Shown piece after piece: positions 17,303 to 25,883 of a DNA stretch of 64,000 nucleotides (positions are counted from its first letter, which is position 1; every line of letters starts with the position of its first letter). The position numbers were made by a program, and so were the translations under genes. The stretch is taken from the NCBI RefSeq assembly GCF_016107705.1, contig NZ_JAEHGC010000002.1:310001-374000 (forward strand), in the 5' to 3' direction. Under the pieces are notes generated by a model. It made no database searches and was not told where the DNA came from. It saw only the letters and a list, made by a program, of their open reading frames with translations. This stretch comes from Neobacillus cucumis (GTDB lineage Bacteria; Bacillota; Bacilli; Bacillales_B; DSM-18226).

Positions 17303-18314
17303 TATGGTCACCTCCATTGGAATTTCCACTCATGTCCATGTCCTTCATATCCATATCATTCATATCCATTGACTTTCCTTCTGCCTGACCCTCCATGTGC
17401 ATTTCATGGTTATCAGGTTCTTTAAAAATTTTCCCTGGGTAGTCGTGATTTCTGTACAATTCAGGGAATGTGTAGGTTTTCGAATGCATATCACCGTGAT
17501 CAACAAAGGCTAGGTGCGTGTTTGAAAAGGTTTGCCGGCCTAAGTTTGATGGTTTTAATAGTTCAACATATTTCTTTTCTGATAATTTTGGTGCCTTGTT
17601 CTTTACATCCTTCACCCATTTGTCAAACTTCTGCGGTGATTGGGCTTCTACGGTAAATTCCATTCCTGCATAGCCTTTTCCATTAAAGTTTGTGTTTTTA
17701 CCGATATATTCACCAGGTTGATCCGCTACAAGGTAAAGTTGAGTTTCCATTTTTGCCATTGTATATTTTTGACCGCCTAAAGCAGGAATCCAAAAAGAGT
17801 TCATCGTACCCGCAGAGGTAAGCTTAAATTTAATTGGGGTACCAACTGGAACGTTCAAATAGTTCACCGTTTCAATTCCTTGATCCGGATAACTAAAGAT
17901 CCATTTCCAATCTGCGGAAGTAACATTGATTGTGATTGGCTTTTTATTTTCATAGCCTTTCGGAACTTTTTCAAGATTATAAATTGATTTAACCGTCGGA
18001 ATGGTTAGCGCAATAACAATCAGAATCGGGATGACAGTCCAGGTGATTTCCAGTTTTGTACTGCCATGTTCTTCTGGTGGCTCGTAATCTTTATTTTTAT
18101 CTGTTGCGCGATATTTCCACACAATAAATACAAACAAGCCAATAACAACAATTACAACAAGTGCCATAAAAATTAGTGACCAGTTAATCAGGCCTAAAAT
18201 TTCTCTTGCTGCAGGCCCCTTAGGTTGAAAAACAACCATATTTGGCTCACAGCCGCTTAAAAATAATACCGGTAAAAAAGCTAATAGGGGAATCAAATAA
18301 CCCTTTTTAAACAT
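17292..18314 (-). CDS. qoxA: Quinol oxidase aa3 subunit II, lipoprotein
   Basis: A protein of 340 residues: signal peptide with lipobox LSGC (lipidated C22), two membrane helices (about 42-65 and 88-108), then an extracytoplasmic cupredoxin domain. The CuA ligands are missing, as expected for a quinol rather than cytochrome c oxidase. The C-terminus is unusual: about 40 residues rich in Met, Asp and His (MDMNDMDMKDMDM, ending GGDHSGH). ATG 18314 has an AAGGAG site. First gene of qoxABCD, with Rex-like operators upstream. Confidence 0.93.
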   Translation of the reverse strand: MFKKGYLIPLLAFLPVLFLSGCEPNMVVFQPKGPAAREILGLINWSLIFMALVVIVVIGLFVFIVWKYRATDKNKDYEPPEEHGSTKLEITWTVIPILIVIALTIPTVKSIYNLEKVPKGYENKKPITINVTSADWKWIFSYPDQGIETVNYLNVPVGTPIKFKLTSAGTMNSFWIPALGGQKYTMAKMETQLYLVADQPGEYIGKNTNFNGKGYAGMEFTVEAQSPQKFDKWVKDVKNKAPKLSEKKYVELLKPSNLGRQTFSNTHLAFVDHGDMHSKTYTFPELYRNHDYPGKIFKEPDNHEMHMEGQAEGKSMDMNDMDMKDMDMSGNSNGGDHSGH

Positions 18315-18337
18315 TTTTTACGCTCCTTTCAATAAAG

Positions 18338-18379
18338 TTGTTCATATTTTCACAAATAAATGTGTGAATTTATTCACAA
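18338..18379 (-). promoter_or_regulatory. Two Rex-like operators upstream of qoxA
   Basis: At 18362-18379 the sequence GTGTGAATTTATTCACAA matches the Rex consensus TTGTGAA-N4-TTCACAA at all fixed positions but the first. At 18338-18355 TTGTTCATATTTTCACAA keeps the right half fully and 5 of 7 positions of the left half. Rex is the NADH-sensing repressor that controls respiratory genes in Gram-positives, so derepression of qox at high NADH/NAD+ is inferred. The rest of the gene-free 18315-18679 stretch is AT-rich with no other element I can support. Confidence 0.6.
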
Positions 18380-18679
18380 TATTGTACAAGATCCAACCCT
18401 ACTAATCTTCAAATATTGTGATTTGACTTACCATTTCATGGTCCCTTTACTCAGGTTGTTAATTTTTGTTAATTTAGAGTAATTCTTCTTAAAGTCATCT
18501 TAGCAAGTTGTCTGTGATGTTTGTATAGGTTTTTGAAAATATTTGTGACAAATTTGTTAAAGTTTTTGACATTTGGCTAGAAAGTGGCGGATTTTGAGGG
18601 AAAATATGGATAAAAGGTGTCTATTTTTATTTAAAAATGGGATAATAAAATTAAATTATTTTGGAATAGGAGAATAAAA

Positions 18680-18985
18680 GTGAAAGTCAAAATTAATCGA
18701 AATGCAGCAAAAGCGTTGAAAAAAATGTTGGAACAAGAAGAGGCACAAGGGAAGTTGTTTCGTGTATTTGTTACCCATATGCATGGGGATCATGCTCATT
18801 ATGATTTAATGCTGGATACACCAACTGAAAAGGATGAGGTAGTAAAAACAGATAAGGATATTGATTTTATTCTTGAAAAAGGCGATGAATATTTGGACGG
18901 TATCTGGATTCAATTTTTCCAGGTGCCAAAAGAAGAATGGTTAATTACCAATCCATCAAAAGGCGATCATCACCATCACCATTAA
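18680..18985 (+). CDS. IscA/HesB-like protein with a natural His tail
   Basis: A protein of 101 residues with the Fe-S biogenesis (HesB/IscA-like) fold seen in Bacillus YneR-type proteins: KINRNAAKALKKML at the start and IDFILEKGDEYLDGIWIQFF in the middle. It has no cysteine at all, so it lacks the C-terminal CGC motif used by true A-type scaffolds and probably does not carry a cluster in the same way. Several His (THMHGDHAHYD) and a C-terminal GDHHHHH could bind metal. ATG at 18680 with AGGAGAA upstream. Single-gene unit. Confidence 0.7.
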   Translation: MKVKINRNAAKALKKMLEQEEAQGKLFRVFVTHMHGDHAHYDLMLDTPTEKDEVVKTDKDIDFILEKGDEYLDGIWIQFFQVPKEEWLITNPSKGDHHHHH

Positions 18986-19011
18986 TAATAGTGATAATAA
19001 ACAACAATGAT

Positions 19012-19053
19012 AAAAACACCCCGCGATTTGATCACGAGGTGTTTATTATTTTT
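19012..19053. terminator. Bidirectional terminator
   Basis: Stem AAACACCcCG / CGaGGTGTTT with an internal loop and T-rich flanks on both strands, between the convergent IscA-like and Ca-binding protein genes. Confidence 0.78.
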
Positions 19054-19900
19054 AGTTATCATCACCTTGATGATTGCCATCATGGTCGCCATTATCATTA
19101 TCGTTATCATCATGGTCGCCATTTTGACCATGATGACCATCGTTATCTTTTAATTCATCGTTCTTGCCAGTTCCTTGATTTCCACTGACTTCAGTGAAAT
19201 CCTTCACTAGTTCAAAAGAAGTTCCATTTAATAGTTTTACGCTGCCCTCAAGATGATCGCCAACTTTTAATCCTAATCTTGATTGAATAATTTTAAGCGT
19301 TTCCTCTTGCGTTAGATTTTTAGAATGTTCCAATTGTTTTATAAGCGAAACAACCTGGCCTTTAGGTAGAGATTTTTTATCAATATTGACAGTAAATTTT
19401 TTACCCTTTAATTCATAGTCAAATTGAATAGATTTCTTTGAAGTTACAATTTTCAATTCCAAATCCTCAATTTTATTGGCAAATTTCACTCCGCTTTTAT
19501 CTTTTTCTGCACCATCTTTTACTTTATCATTATCCGAATCAGCGTCAGCAGGGTTTGTACCTAAATTAATTTCTGCCTGGTTGCTTAATTGATCTTTATC
19601 GGAATCTTCTAAGCTATCAGGAATCTTATCTTTATCTGTATCCTTTGAAGTTGGATTTAATTTTAACTTGTATTCTATTAAATTAGATAAACCATCTTTA
19701 TCTTTATCCTGTTTGGCAAGATTTTTACCCGAGAGTTTATATTTTTTTTCCCATTTGTCATCCATGCCATTTTTATTCTTGTCCACTTTATGCGAGCTCT
19801 TTTTGTGGGTAGTTCCTTTCGCAGCCACTGCTGAAACACCTTGTGATAACACAAGTGACAGCGCAAGACCGCTAACTAATAATTTGTTCGTGTTCTTCAT
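19052..19900 (-). CDS. Secreted protein with thrombospondin type 3-like Ca-binding repeats
   Basis: A protein of 282 residues. A signal peptide (about 1-27, ending VSAVAA) is followed by four or five DxDxDGxxD-type loops (about 40-130: DKNKNGMDD, DKDKDGLSN, DTDKDKIPD, DSDKDQLSN, DSDNDKVKD), as in thrombospondin type 3/EF-hand-like calcium repeats. A folded region (about 140-235) comes next, then a tail of Asp, His, Asn and Gly (about 245-282). There is no LPXTG or other anchor, so it is probably released or held by charge. ATG 19900 has AAGGAG upstream. A c-di-GMP-I-like riboswitch ends about 28 bases before the start. Confidence 0.78.
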   Translation of the reverse strand: MKNTNKLLVSGLALSLVLSQGVSAVAAKGTTHKKSSHKVDKNKNGMDDKWEKKYKLSGKNLAKQDKDKDGLSNLIEYKLKLNPTSKDTDKDKIPDSLEDSDKDQLSNQAEINLGTNPADADSDNDKVKDGAEKDKSGVKFANKIEDLELKIVTSKKSIQFDYELKGKKFTVNIDKKSLPKGQVVSLIKQLEHSKNLTQEETLKIIQSRLGLKVGDHLEGSVKLLNGTSFELVKDFTEVSGNQGTGKNDELKDNDGHHGQNGDHDDNDNDNGDHDGNHQGDDN

Positions 19901-19928
19901 ACATTTTCTCCTTCACCTAATAATTTTT

Positions 19929-20002
19929 CGGCAACTGGCTGGCGTAGTTCTCCCACCTTAGCCCCTCTAGTTTTGCGTACCTATGTTTCCATAGCCTTGC
20001 CT
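19929..20002 (-). promoter_or_regulatory. c-di-GMP-I (GEMM) riboswitch
   Basis: On the minus strand P1 pairs GGCAA (from 20001) with TTGCC (to 19930). Inside are a hairpin CTATG-GAAA-CATAG with a GAAA tetraloop, then GTACGCAAAAC, and GGGCTAAGG, the spaced landmarks of the GEMM-I aptamer. No terminator lies between it and the coding region: the aptamer ends about 28 bases before the ATG, so control is probably at ribosome access. The rest of the gene-free stretch 20003-20234 is AT-rich and should hold the two divergent promoters. Identification is by eye; a covariance search is the test. Confidence 0.75.
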
Positions 20003-20234
20003 TTATCGTTGCAAATTTGAAGAAAATATGTACAACGAATAAGATAAATATAATGACTTTTTTTGAAAAAGTAAATCTGCTCTTCGGGAAATTTGCAAAT
20101 ATTTATCGAGATAGGCAGCGCCAAATTTTGCAAACTAAAAATAATAATATTAGGTAAAACTGAGGAGCTCATTTTTTGATAATGACATAAAGAAGATGTT
20201 ACTCTAAACGGTAAAGAAAGAAGGGAGTATATAG

Positions 20235-20990
20235 ATGGATAATTTCATAAATGAACCTAATATCAAACTTATTGCCCTTGATATGGATGGAACCCTTTTA
20301 AATGACAAGGGGGAAGTTTCCAAAGGAAACCGTGAGGCAATAAAAGAAGCGCAGGAAAAGGGGATCTATGTTGTCCTAAGTACGGGACGTTCATTACGAA
20401 CATGCAGGGAGCATGCAGATTCGCTTGAACTCACATCATTTCTTGTAACTGTTAATGGGAGTGAAATCTGGGATGATAAGCGTGAATTAGTCGAAAGAAA
20501 TTTAATGAAGGCTGACCTAATCCAATGGATGTGGGAATTGTCAAAACAGCATGATACGAAGTTTTGGGCAATAAGCACGGAACGAAACTGGTTTAATGAT
20601 ATGCCGGAGGATCTACATAGCTTTGAGTGGTTAAAATTTGGATTTGATATTGATAATGATGAAATTCGAGAAATCATAAAAAAAGAACTTCAATCCAAAG
20701 GTGAATTTGAGCTGAGCAACTCAACACTTAAGAATATTGAAGTCAATCCTCTTGGAATAAATAAGGCCAAGGGATTAAAAATTGTTTGTGAACGTCTTGG
20801 AATTGATATGGAGAATGTCATGGCTTGCGGAGACAGTTTAAATGATATAGCGATGATTAAAGAAGCAGGTCTTGGAGTGGCGATGGGCAATGCACAGGAA
20901 ATCGTAAAAGAAACTGCTGAATGGGTTACCGCAGCGAACAATGAAGATGGAGTGGCAAAAGCCATTCGAAAATGGGCACTGGGAAAATAA
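20235..20990 (+). CDS. HAD-superfamily phosphatase, Cof type
   Basis: A cytoplasmic phosphatase of 251 residues. HAD motif I is ALDMDGTLL (D16 and D18), motif II lies around VLSTGRS, the motif III Lys is in NPLGINKAKGLK, and motif IV is GDSLNDIAMI. The cap domain sits between motifs II and III, as in Cof/YwpJ-type enzymes that act on sugar phosphates, FMN or pyridoxal phosphate. Substrate not predictable. ATG 20235 with AAGGGAG. Monocistronic. Confidence 0.88.
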   Translation: MDNFINEPNIKLIALDMDGTLLNDKGEVSKGNREAIKEAQEKGIYVVLSTGRSLRTCREHADSLELTSFLVTVNGSEIWDDKRELVERNLMKADLIQWMWELSKQHDTKFWAISTERNWFNDMPEDLHSFEWLKFGFDIDNDEIREIIKKELQSKGEFELSNSTLKNIEVNPLGINKAKGLKIVCERLGIDMENVMACGDSLNDIAMIKEAGLGVAMGNAQEIVKETAEWVTAANNEDGVAKAIRKWALGK

Positions 20991-21106
20991 AATTTTTTCA
21001 AAATTGATAATTATGGTTTAAAAATATTTTTTTTGGGAAAAGCTATTCTAGCAAGTATATTTTTGCAAAACATGTATTGGCTAAATGCTAGGAGGCTACA
21101 AAAGAA

Positions 21107-21307
21107 ATGGAACATGGTAAAGTAAAATGGTTTAACAGTGAAAAAGGGTTTGGATTTATTGAGCGTGATGGTGGGGATGATGTATTTGTTCACTTTTCTG
21201 CTATTCAAGGCGAAGGGTACAAAACATTAGACGAGGGTCAAGAAGTTACCTTTGATATCGAAAATGGACAACGCGGTCCACAAGCTGTAAATGTGCATAA
21301 GGCATAA
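21107..21307 (+). CDS. cspD: Cold-shock protein
   Basis: A 66-residue single cold-shock domain with both RNA-binding motifs, KGFGFI (RNP1) and VFVHFSAI (RNP2). It binds single-stranded RNA/DNA and melts mRNA structure. It resembles both Bacillus CspB and CspD; the choice of symbol is tentative. ATG 21107 with AGGAGG at 21090. The AT-rich leader is short and I see no long cold-box structure. Confidence 0.92.
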   Translation: MEHGKVKWFNSEKGFGFIERDGGDDVFVHFSAIQGEGYKTLDEGQEVTFDIENGQRGPQAVNVHKA

Positions 21308-21314
21308 AAATGAT

Positions 21315-21347
21315 AAAACAAACTCCATTTAGTGGAGTTTGTTTTTT
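21315..21347 (+). terminator. Terminator after the cold-shock gene
   Basis: Stem AAAACAAACTCCA / TGGAGTTTGTTTT with a TTTAG loop and a T run. Confidence 0.88.
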
Positions 21348-21482
21348 GTACTTTAAGAAATTATAAAATTGCTGCGAAGAAGAAACTCGACGTAGAAGCA
21401 ATTTTTAGGGAAAAAGTATAAGTGCAAATACGCCACTGTCTTCGCCCTTAGAGGCTCGCTATCCGCGAGTTTTCTTTATGTT

Positions 21483-22916
21483 TTAGTGATTTTTTAAAAA
21501 TTCCTTCACGAATCCAATTGAATGTTCCCGGTGGTAGGTTTGATATACATTACTGGCCATTTTAACAGGATCCCCGAAAAAATAGCGTTCGTATAGGGAT
21601 TGTCTTGTTCCAAAAGCGCTCATACTAATATCCCAAGCCAGACGAAAAAGTGTAACACGCTCTAATGCATTGGCATTTGCAGCCTGCAGATACTGGTCAA
21701 GATCCCCCTTTATTTCTGAAGAAAAATCCGCTTCACCTGGAATCGAAACGAGTCCGCTAGCCCCGATTTGCTGTAAAATTTCACAAAGCCTAGGATAAAG
21801 ACGCGAATAGCTAATAATTGCTGTACCTAATGGGGAGAAATCAGGAGCCATCGTTCCCCATTGATCTGGTTTCGCATTCATTTCGGAGGCCAACAACAAG
21901 GCTTTTATCGTCTCTAGTCCAACAATAATCTCACTGATTTTTTCCTGGATATGCTGGTATTCCCCGACATTAATCGTATTCACAAGCATCTGTGCGACAC
22001 CCAAAATAAATTCGGTTTTTACCACCCTCCGTGCAGTTACTTGATGACCTACTAATGGATAAAAACTGCTTTCGGAAAAAATTCTATAGGAAGACTCCGA
22101 ATTCTGGTAGCAAAAGACACGTTCCCAAGGAACGAAGACATCATCAAAAACAACGATCGTATCGATCTCATCAAACCGAGAGCCGAGAGGATGGTCAAAT
22201 TGACTATCCTTGTAACGGAACGACTCACGGCAAAGGAACCTAAGTCCAGAAGTGTTGCTTGGAATTGAAAATGCATAGGCAAAATCCTTGTTAATTGAAG
22301 CCATATGCGTCGGAAACACGAGAATTTCGTCAGTAATTCCGCCTTGTGTTGCTAAAAGTCGTGCACCTTTAATAAAAATACCATCTTCATTTTGCCTAAC
22401 GGTTTTGGCCGAGATGATATTTTCTGAATCCTCTGTATAGGCTTGAGAACGATTGACTTGTGGATTTATAAACGTATGAGTAAAGGTCAAATCTCTTTCT
22501 CGTGCATCTTCATATAATTTCCGCAGGTTTTGATCAAATAGTTTTGAGGAATCCGAAAAAATAGATGCAGCAGCAGCAAAAGCCATCACTGCTGTATTCA
22601 TATAATCCGGTGATCGTCCCAACATCCCAGCACTTGTTCTCGCCCAATTTTGCACCATTTCTCTTCTAATGGCCAAATCTTCCTTTGTTTTTGGTTCAAG
22701 GAAGGAAACACCAACCTGATTACCGCTGGTAGGAGATGTATAGGTCATGTTGTTCATAGTAAGCTGCCGGTCAAATAATTTTGCCTGGCTTTTCATGACA
22801 CCAGCAAATGCAGGGTGTTCAGAAATATTGCCACTTACTTGTTTACCCTCAATCCAAATCTCCGCAGGATTATGATTGATTCTATCAATATATTCTTTTC
22901 CCGATATTGCAGGCAT
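21483..22916 (-). CDS. 4-hydroxyphenylacetate 3-hydroxylase-type monooxygenase, large component
   Basis: A protein of 477 residues of the HpaB/PvcC/4-hydroxybutyryl-CoA dehydratase family. The typical N-terminus is SGKEYIDRINHNPAEIWIEG. Expected FADH2-binding stretches are seen (NPQVNRSQ; PSNTSGLRFLCRESF; VFDDVFVPWERVF). It uses reduced FAD from a partner reductase to hydroxylate phenols in the ortho position. No reductase (HpaC) gene is adjacent. It is closest in size to Bacillus YoaI (about 480 aa). ATG 22916 with AGAAGGTG. The substrate is not certain. Confidence 0.82.
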   Translation of the reverse strand: MPAISGKEYIDRINHNPAEIWIEGKQVSGNISEHPAFAGVMKSQAKLFDRQLTMNNMTYTSPTSGNQVGVSFLEPKTKEDLAIRREMVQNWARTSAGMLGRSPDYMNTAVMAFAAAASIFSDSSKLFDQNLRKLYEDARERDLTFTHTFINPQVNRSQAYTEDSENIISAKTVRQNEDGIFIKGARLLATQGGITDEILVFPTHMASINKDFAYAFSIPSNTSGLRFLCRESFRYKDSQFDHPLGSRFDEIDTIVVFDDVFVPWERVFCYQNSESSYRIFSESSFYPLVGHQVTARRVVKTEFILGVAQMLVNTINVGEYQHIQEKISEIIVGLETIKALLLASEMNAKPDQWGTMAPDFSPLGTAIISYSRLYPRLCEILQQIGASGLVSIPGEADFSSEIKGDLDQYLQAANANALERVTLFRLAWDISMSAFGTRQSLYERYFFGDPVKMASNVYQTYHREHSIGFVKEFLKNH

Positions 22917-23002
22917 TATCTACACCTTCTTGTCAGTCTTATTTACAGTAAATGTTGAAAGCTTGATTTGGTTTGTACATCCGTCTAAATTTCCACATTT
23001 AA

Positions 23003-23522
23003 ATGGGGGACAGGGGAATTCCAGCTACACTCCGCCATTTGAATGGTTATGGGAGCCATACCTTTAAATGGGTGAATGCTGCAGGTGAAGGGGGATTCTC
23101 CGGGTAATATGGTACTAGGTGTAGAAGCTTCACCGGATAAAATGCTGCAAGGCAGGATATTTGCATATTCTGATGCCCGCCGTTATCGAGTAGGTCCAAA
23201 CCATAATTTACTACCTATCAATCGCCCAAGGGTAGAAGCAAATAATTATCAACGTGACGGCGCTATGCGTTTCGATGGGAACGGCGGCGGATCTGTTTCC
23301 TATGACCATAATGACCATTACACACAGGCAGGAGATTTATATCGGTTAATGGAAAAAGATGAACGGACCCGTCTTGTTGAAAATATTGTTGGGGCCATGA
23401 AACCGGTTGAACGGGAGGATATTAAGCTACGAGTAATTCAGAATTTCTATAAAGTAGACCCTGAATATGGCGAACGCATTGCCAAAGGGTTAAATTTAGC
23501 CATTCCACAGGGAGTCAAGTAA
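23003..23522 (+). pseudogene. Decayed catalase gene (katA/katE type)
   Basis: From 23003 the frame reads [20 protein letters not shown], a conserved clade 3 catalase segment, then breaks near 23090. In another frame it continues [20 protein letters not shown] to the normal C-terminus at 23522. About 120-130 residues are missing at the break, and a further roughly 28 residues are missing inside (GGGSV joined directly to SYDHNDHY, near 23292). The N-terminal half with the catalytic His and Asn is absent, including before 23003. The heme-ligand Tyr region ([11 protein letters not shown]) remains. This cannot encode an active catalase. Confidence 0.88.
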
Positions 23523-23530
23523 TCTAGTAT

Positions 23531-23570
23531 AACTAGAAAGAAGGTTGTTCACAGTGACAACCTTCTTTCT
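23531..23570. terminator. Bidirectional hairpin terminator
   Basis: Stem AGAAAGAAGGTTGT (23535-23548) with ACAACCTTCTTTCT (23557-23570), at the junction of the catalase remnant and the convergent EamA gene. The T tracts are short. Confidence 0.65.
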
Positions 23571-24483
23571 ATGACCCAAATTTAACATGTACTTTTGTTG
23601 ATTTTCCGTTCATACCTGACCCTAACCAAGAAAATAGGAAACATCCGGCAATAACAATGACACTGCCGCCAAATTCTGACCAAGACATTCTTTCGCCTAA
23701 AAAGAAATAGGCAAGGATGGATGTAAAAATAGGGTTAAAGTTTAAAAAGATTCCCGAACTGGTTGCGCCGATTTTTTGAACCCCAATATTCCACAGTACC
23801 ATACAAACAACGGTTGAAATTACCCCAGTATATAGAATGGCCCAAAGGAAGCTTGAATCGAGATTGGAAATTTGGAAGCTGGATATATTGAATGGAATCA
23901 AGATTACCACACCAAATACCCCAGAATAGAAAGTTGCCAGCATGGGTGACATTTTTTTCATTACCCATTTACTACAAATGGAATAAAGCCCCCAAATGAT
24001 CACGGCTGCAATCATCCACAAATCCCCAATATTAAAATGAAGGGATAATAAATGTGAGAATTCTCCCTTTGCCAATACCATTAATACCCCTAAAGAAGAG
24101 ACTCCCATTGAAAATATCTGCAATATTTTTAATTTCTCTTTTAACAAATAGGTAGAAAAGATTGCAATAGAAATCGGGTTTAAGGTAGAAATCAATCCAA
24201 CATTTGTTGCAGAGGTTTTTTCAAGTGCCAAAAATTGAAATAGGTTGAAAAAAACAACCCCTGTTAATCCCATAAATAGTAATGGGATAATGGATGATTT
24301 TGGCGGAATTAGCTTTTTTTCCTGCTTTAAAACAATCGGCAATAGGACAAGGATGGCAATCAGCCACCTTAATGTTGTGATGGTCATTGGTGAGGCATGG
24401 CCAACAAGAAATTTACCAAAAACAAAATTTCCTCCCCATAGAAGACTGGTAAGAAGCAATAGAAAAACATAAAAGATTGGCAT
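23569..24483 (-). CDS. EamA-family (DMT) exporter
   Basis: A membrane protein of 304 residues with ten helices and two EamA repeats (about 1-140 and 150-290), as in RhtA/YdcZ-type amino-acid or metabolite exporters. WGGNFVFGKFLVGH near the N-terminus is the usual family start. It is transcribed divergently from an Lrp/AsnC regulator, a common pairing in which the regulator senses an amino acid and induces its exporter. The substrate is not visible in the sequence. Confidence 0.85.
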   Translation of the reverse strand: MPIFYVFLLLLTSLLWGGNFVFGKFLVGHASPMTITTLRWLIAILVLLPIVLKQEKKLIPPKSSIIPLLFMGLTGVVFFNLFQFLALEKTSATNVGLISTLNPISIAIFSTYLLKEKLKILQIFSMGVSSLGVLMVLAKGEFSHLLSLHFNIGDLWMIAAVIIWGLYSICSKWVMKKMSPMLATFYSGVFGVVILIPFNISSFQISNLDSSFLWAILYTGVISTVVCMVLWNIGVQKIGATSSGIFLNFNPIFTSILAYFFLGERMSWSEFGGSVIVIAGCFLFSWLGSGMNGKSTKVHVKFGS

Positions 24484-24681
24484 TAGGATTTGCCCCTTTT
24501 CAATTATATTATATTAATAATGGTAACAGAAATATCGATTTTATTATGATTTATTTTGTAAATACGAATAAATTATGAATAATTAAAGGTAAATATAGTA
24601 TAAAACGAATTATTATTAATTTGTTGTGTGATAAAATGATGATAAACAATCAAATATTCGGTACAAGAAATGAGGGATAAG

Positions 24682-25170
24682 ATGTTTGATGCAACAGAAG
24701 GGAATAAATCATTGGATGTACTTGACCGAAAGATCCTAGATTTACTGCAAAAGGGGGCACAACTTAGTAATGCAGAATTGGCAAGAAGAGTGAATCTTTC
24801 GCCCCCTGCGACTCATGCTAGAGTTAAGCGCTTGGAGAATGAAGGCTATATTGACCGTCAGGTAGTAGTTTTAAATTCTGGGAAGCTTGGATTCGATTTA
24901 CTTTGTTTTATCTTTGTAAGTACAAATATACACCAAAAGGAACAACTCGAATATTTAGAGAAGGCGCTGAATTTGATGCCGGAAATTCTGGAATGCCACT
25001 GCTTGACAGGGGAATATGATTATTTTTTAAAAGTTGCCAATCGAAATCGCGAGGAACTGGAGAAATTCATTCGCAAGTTGAACTTACTTCCTGGTGTTAA
25101 TCGGATTCAAACAAGTTTATCCTTACGTGAGATAAAATTTAGTACAGCTTTGCCGATTAACACAGATTAA
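24682..25170 (+). CDS. Lrp/AsnC-family transcriptional regulator
   Basis: A regulator of about 162 residues: an N-terminal helix-turn-helix (about 10-60; NAELARRVNLSPPATHARVKRLE) and a C-terminal ligand-sensing RAM domain (about 70-150; LECHCLTGEYDYFLKV). The start is better at ATG 24682, with TGAGGGAT just before it, than at 24670, which lacks a site. The AT-rich gap of about 200 bases to the divergent eamA gene should hold both promoters and the operator. It probably controls that exporter. Confidence 0.87.
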   Translation: MFDATEGNKSLDVLDRKILDLLQKGAQLSNAELARRVNLSPPATHARVKRLENEGYIDRQVVVLNSGKLGFDLLCFIFVSTNIHQKEQLEYLEKALNLMPEILECHCLTGEYDYFLKVANRNREELEKFIRKLNLLPGVNRIQTSLSLREIKFSTALPINTD

Positions 25171-25199
25171 AGATACCTAATATTTTAAAATAATTTTAC

Positions 25200-25233
25200 A
25201 AAAGCATCCATTTTTGATTTGGATGCTTTTTTT
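25200..25233 (+). terminator. Terminator after the Lrp-like gene
   Basis: Stem AAAGCATCCA / TGGATGCTTT followed by seven T. Confidence 0.88.
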
Positions 25234-25309
25234 GTTTGATTTTAGGCAGGAATTTCGGTACTAAATTAAGAATTATAAAAATAGGATGTTTGTAAAAGGG
25301 GGAGTTATT

Positions 25310-25774
25310 TTGCAAGTAAAAGTGGTAGAAAAAGAGGAATTAAAGGTTGTTGGAATTGCATGGAATGGAACATATTCACAAACTAAGAAGATTCCAAGTC
25401 TATTTACTGTGATGGAAGAACGACTCCGTGAAGTACAAAATAAAACGAATGAACCTGTTTTGATTGCTCCATTCCATAGCAGAGAAACGGAGTTTACCTA
25501 TTTTGTTACCGCGCCAGTGGAAGAGATTAACGAAGTTCCGGAAGGTATGGTTGGATTCACGATTCCACGTAAAAATTACGTATTTACTACCCATAAGGGG
25601 AAAGCGGAAGAGGTTGAAAATACATACCGGAAGATTTTTTCATGGATGAAAGACTATGGCTATGAGCAGGATCATCAGGCATTAAGCATAGAAATTTATA
25701 AAGAGGAGTATAAGTCAGATTATGCTGTAGGGAATTTGATTTTTGATATATATCTGCCGGTAAGAAAATATTAA
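25310..25774 (+). CDS. GyrI-like/AraC effector-binding-domain protein
   Basis: A protein of about 154 residues that is entirely one GyrI-like small-molecule-binding domain (effector-binding part of AraC/MerR regulators), with no DNA-binding part. Typical elements are KVVGIAWNGTY early, a central MVGFTIPRKNYVFTTHKG strand pair, and a C-terminal EIYKEEYKSD...IFDIYLPV. Such stand-alone proteins bind or hydrolyse small compounds, or inhibit gyrase. TTG 25310 with AAGGGGGAG is the best start; the open frame extends to 25286. Confidence 0.75.
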   Translation: MQVKVVEKEELKVVGIAWNGTYSQTKKIPSLFTVMEERLREVQNKTNEPVLIAPFHSRETEFTYFVTAPVEEINEVPEGMVGFTIPRKNYVFTTHKGKAEEVENTYRKIFSWMKDYGYEQDHQALSIEIYKEEYKSDYAVGNLIFDIYLPVRKY

Positions 25775-25883
25775 CAAAATTATCGTAAAAAAAGGAAAGT
25801 CGAAAATTTCCTATAAATTATGAACAAATCATTTCCCTTTCTTGATAGAATTCGATATACTTAAAATAATTTAAAATTAAATA

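Noticed and set aside
21455..21475. Small hairpin CTCGC/GCGAG plus T run as a terminator
   Set aside because: The stem is only 5 bp and the cold-shock gene already has a strong terminator 110 bases earlier. It could be an accident of sequence.
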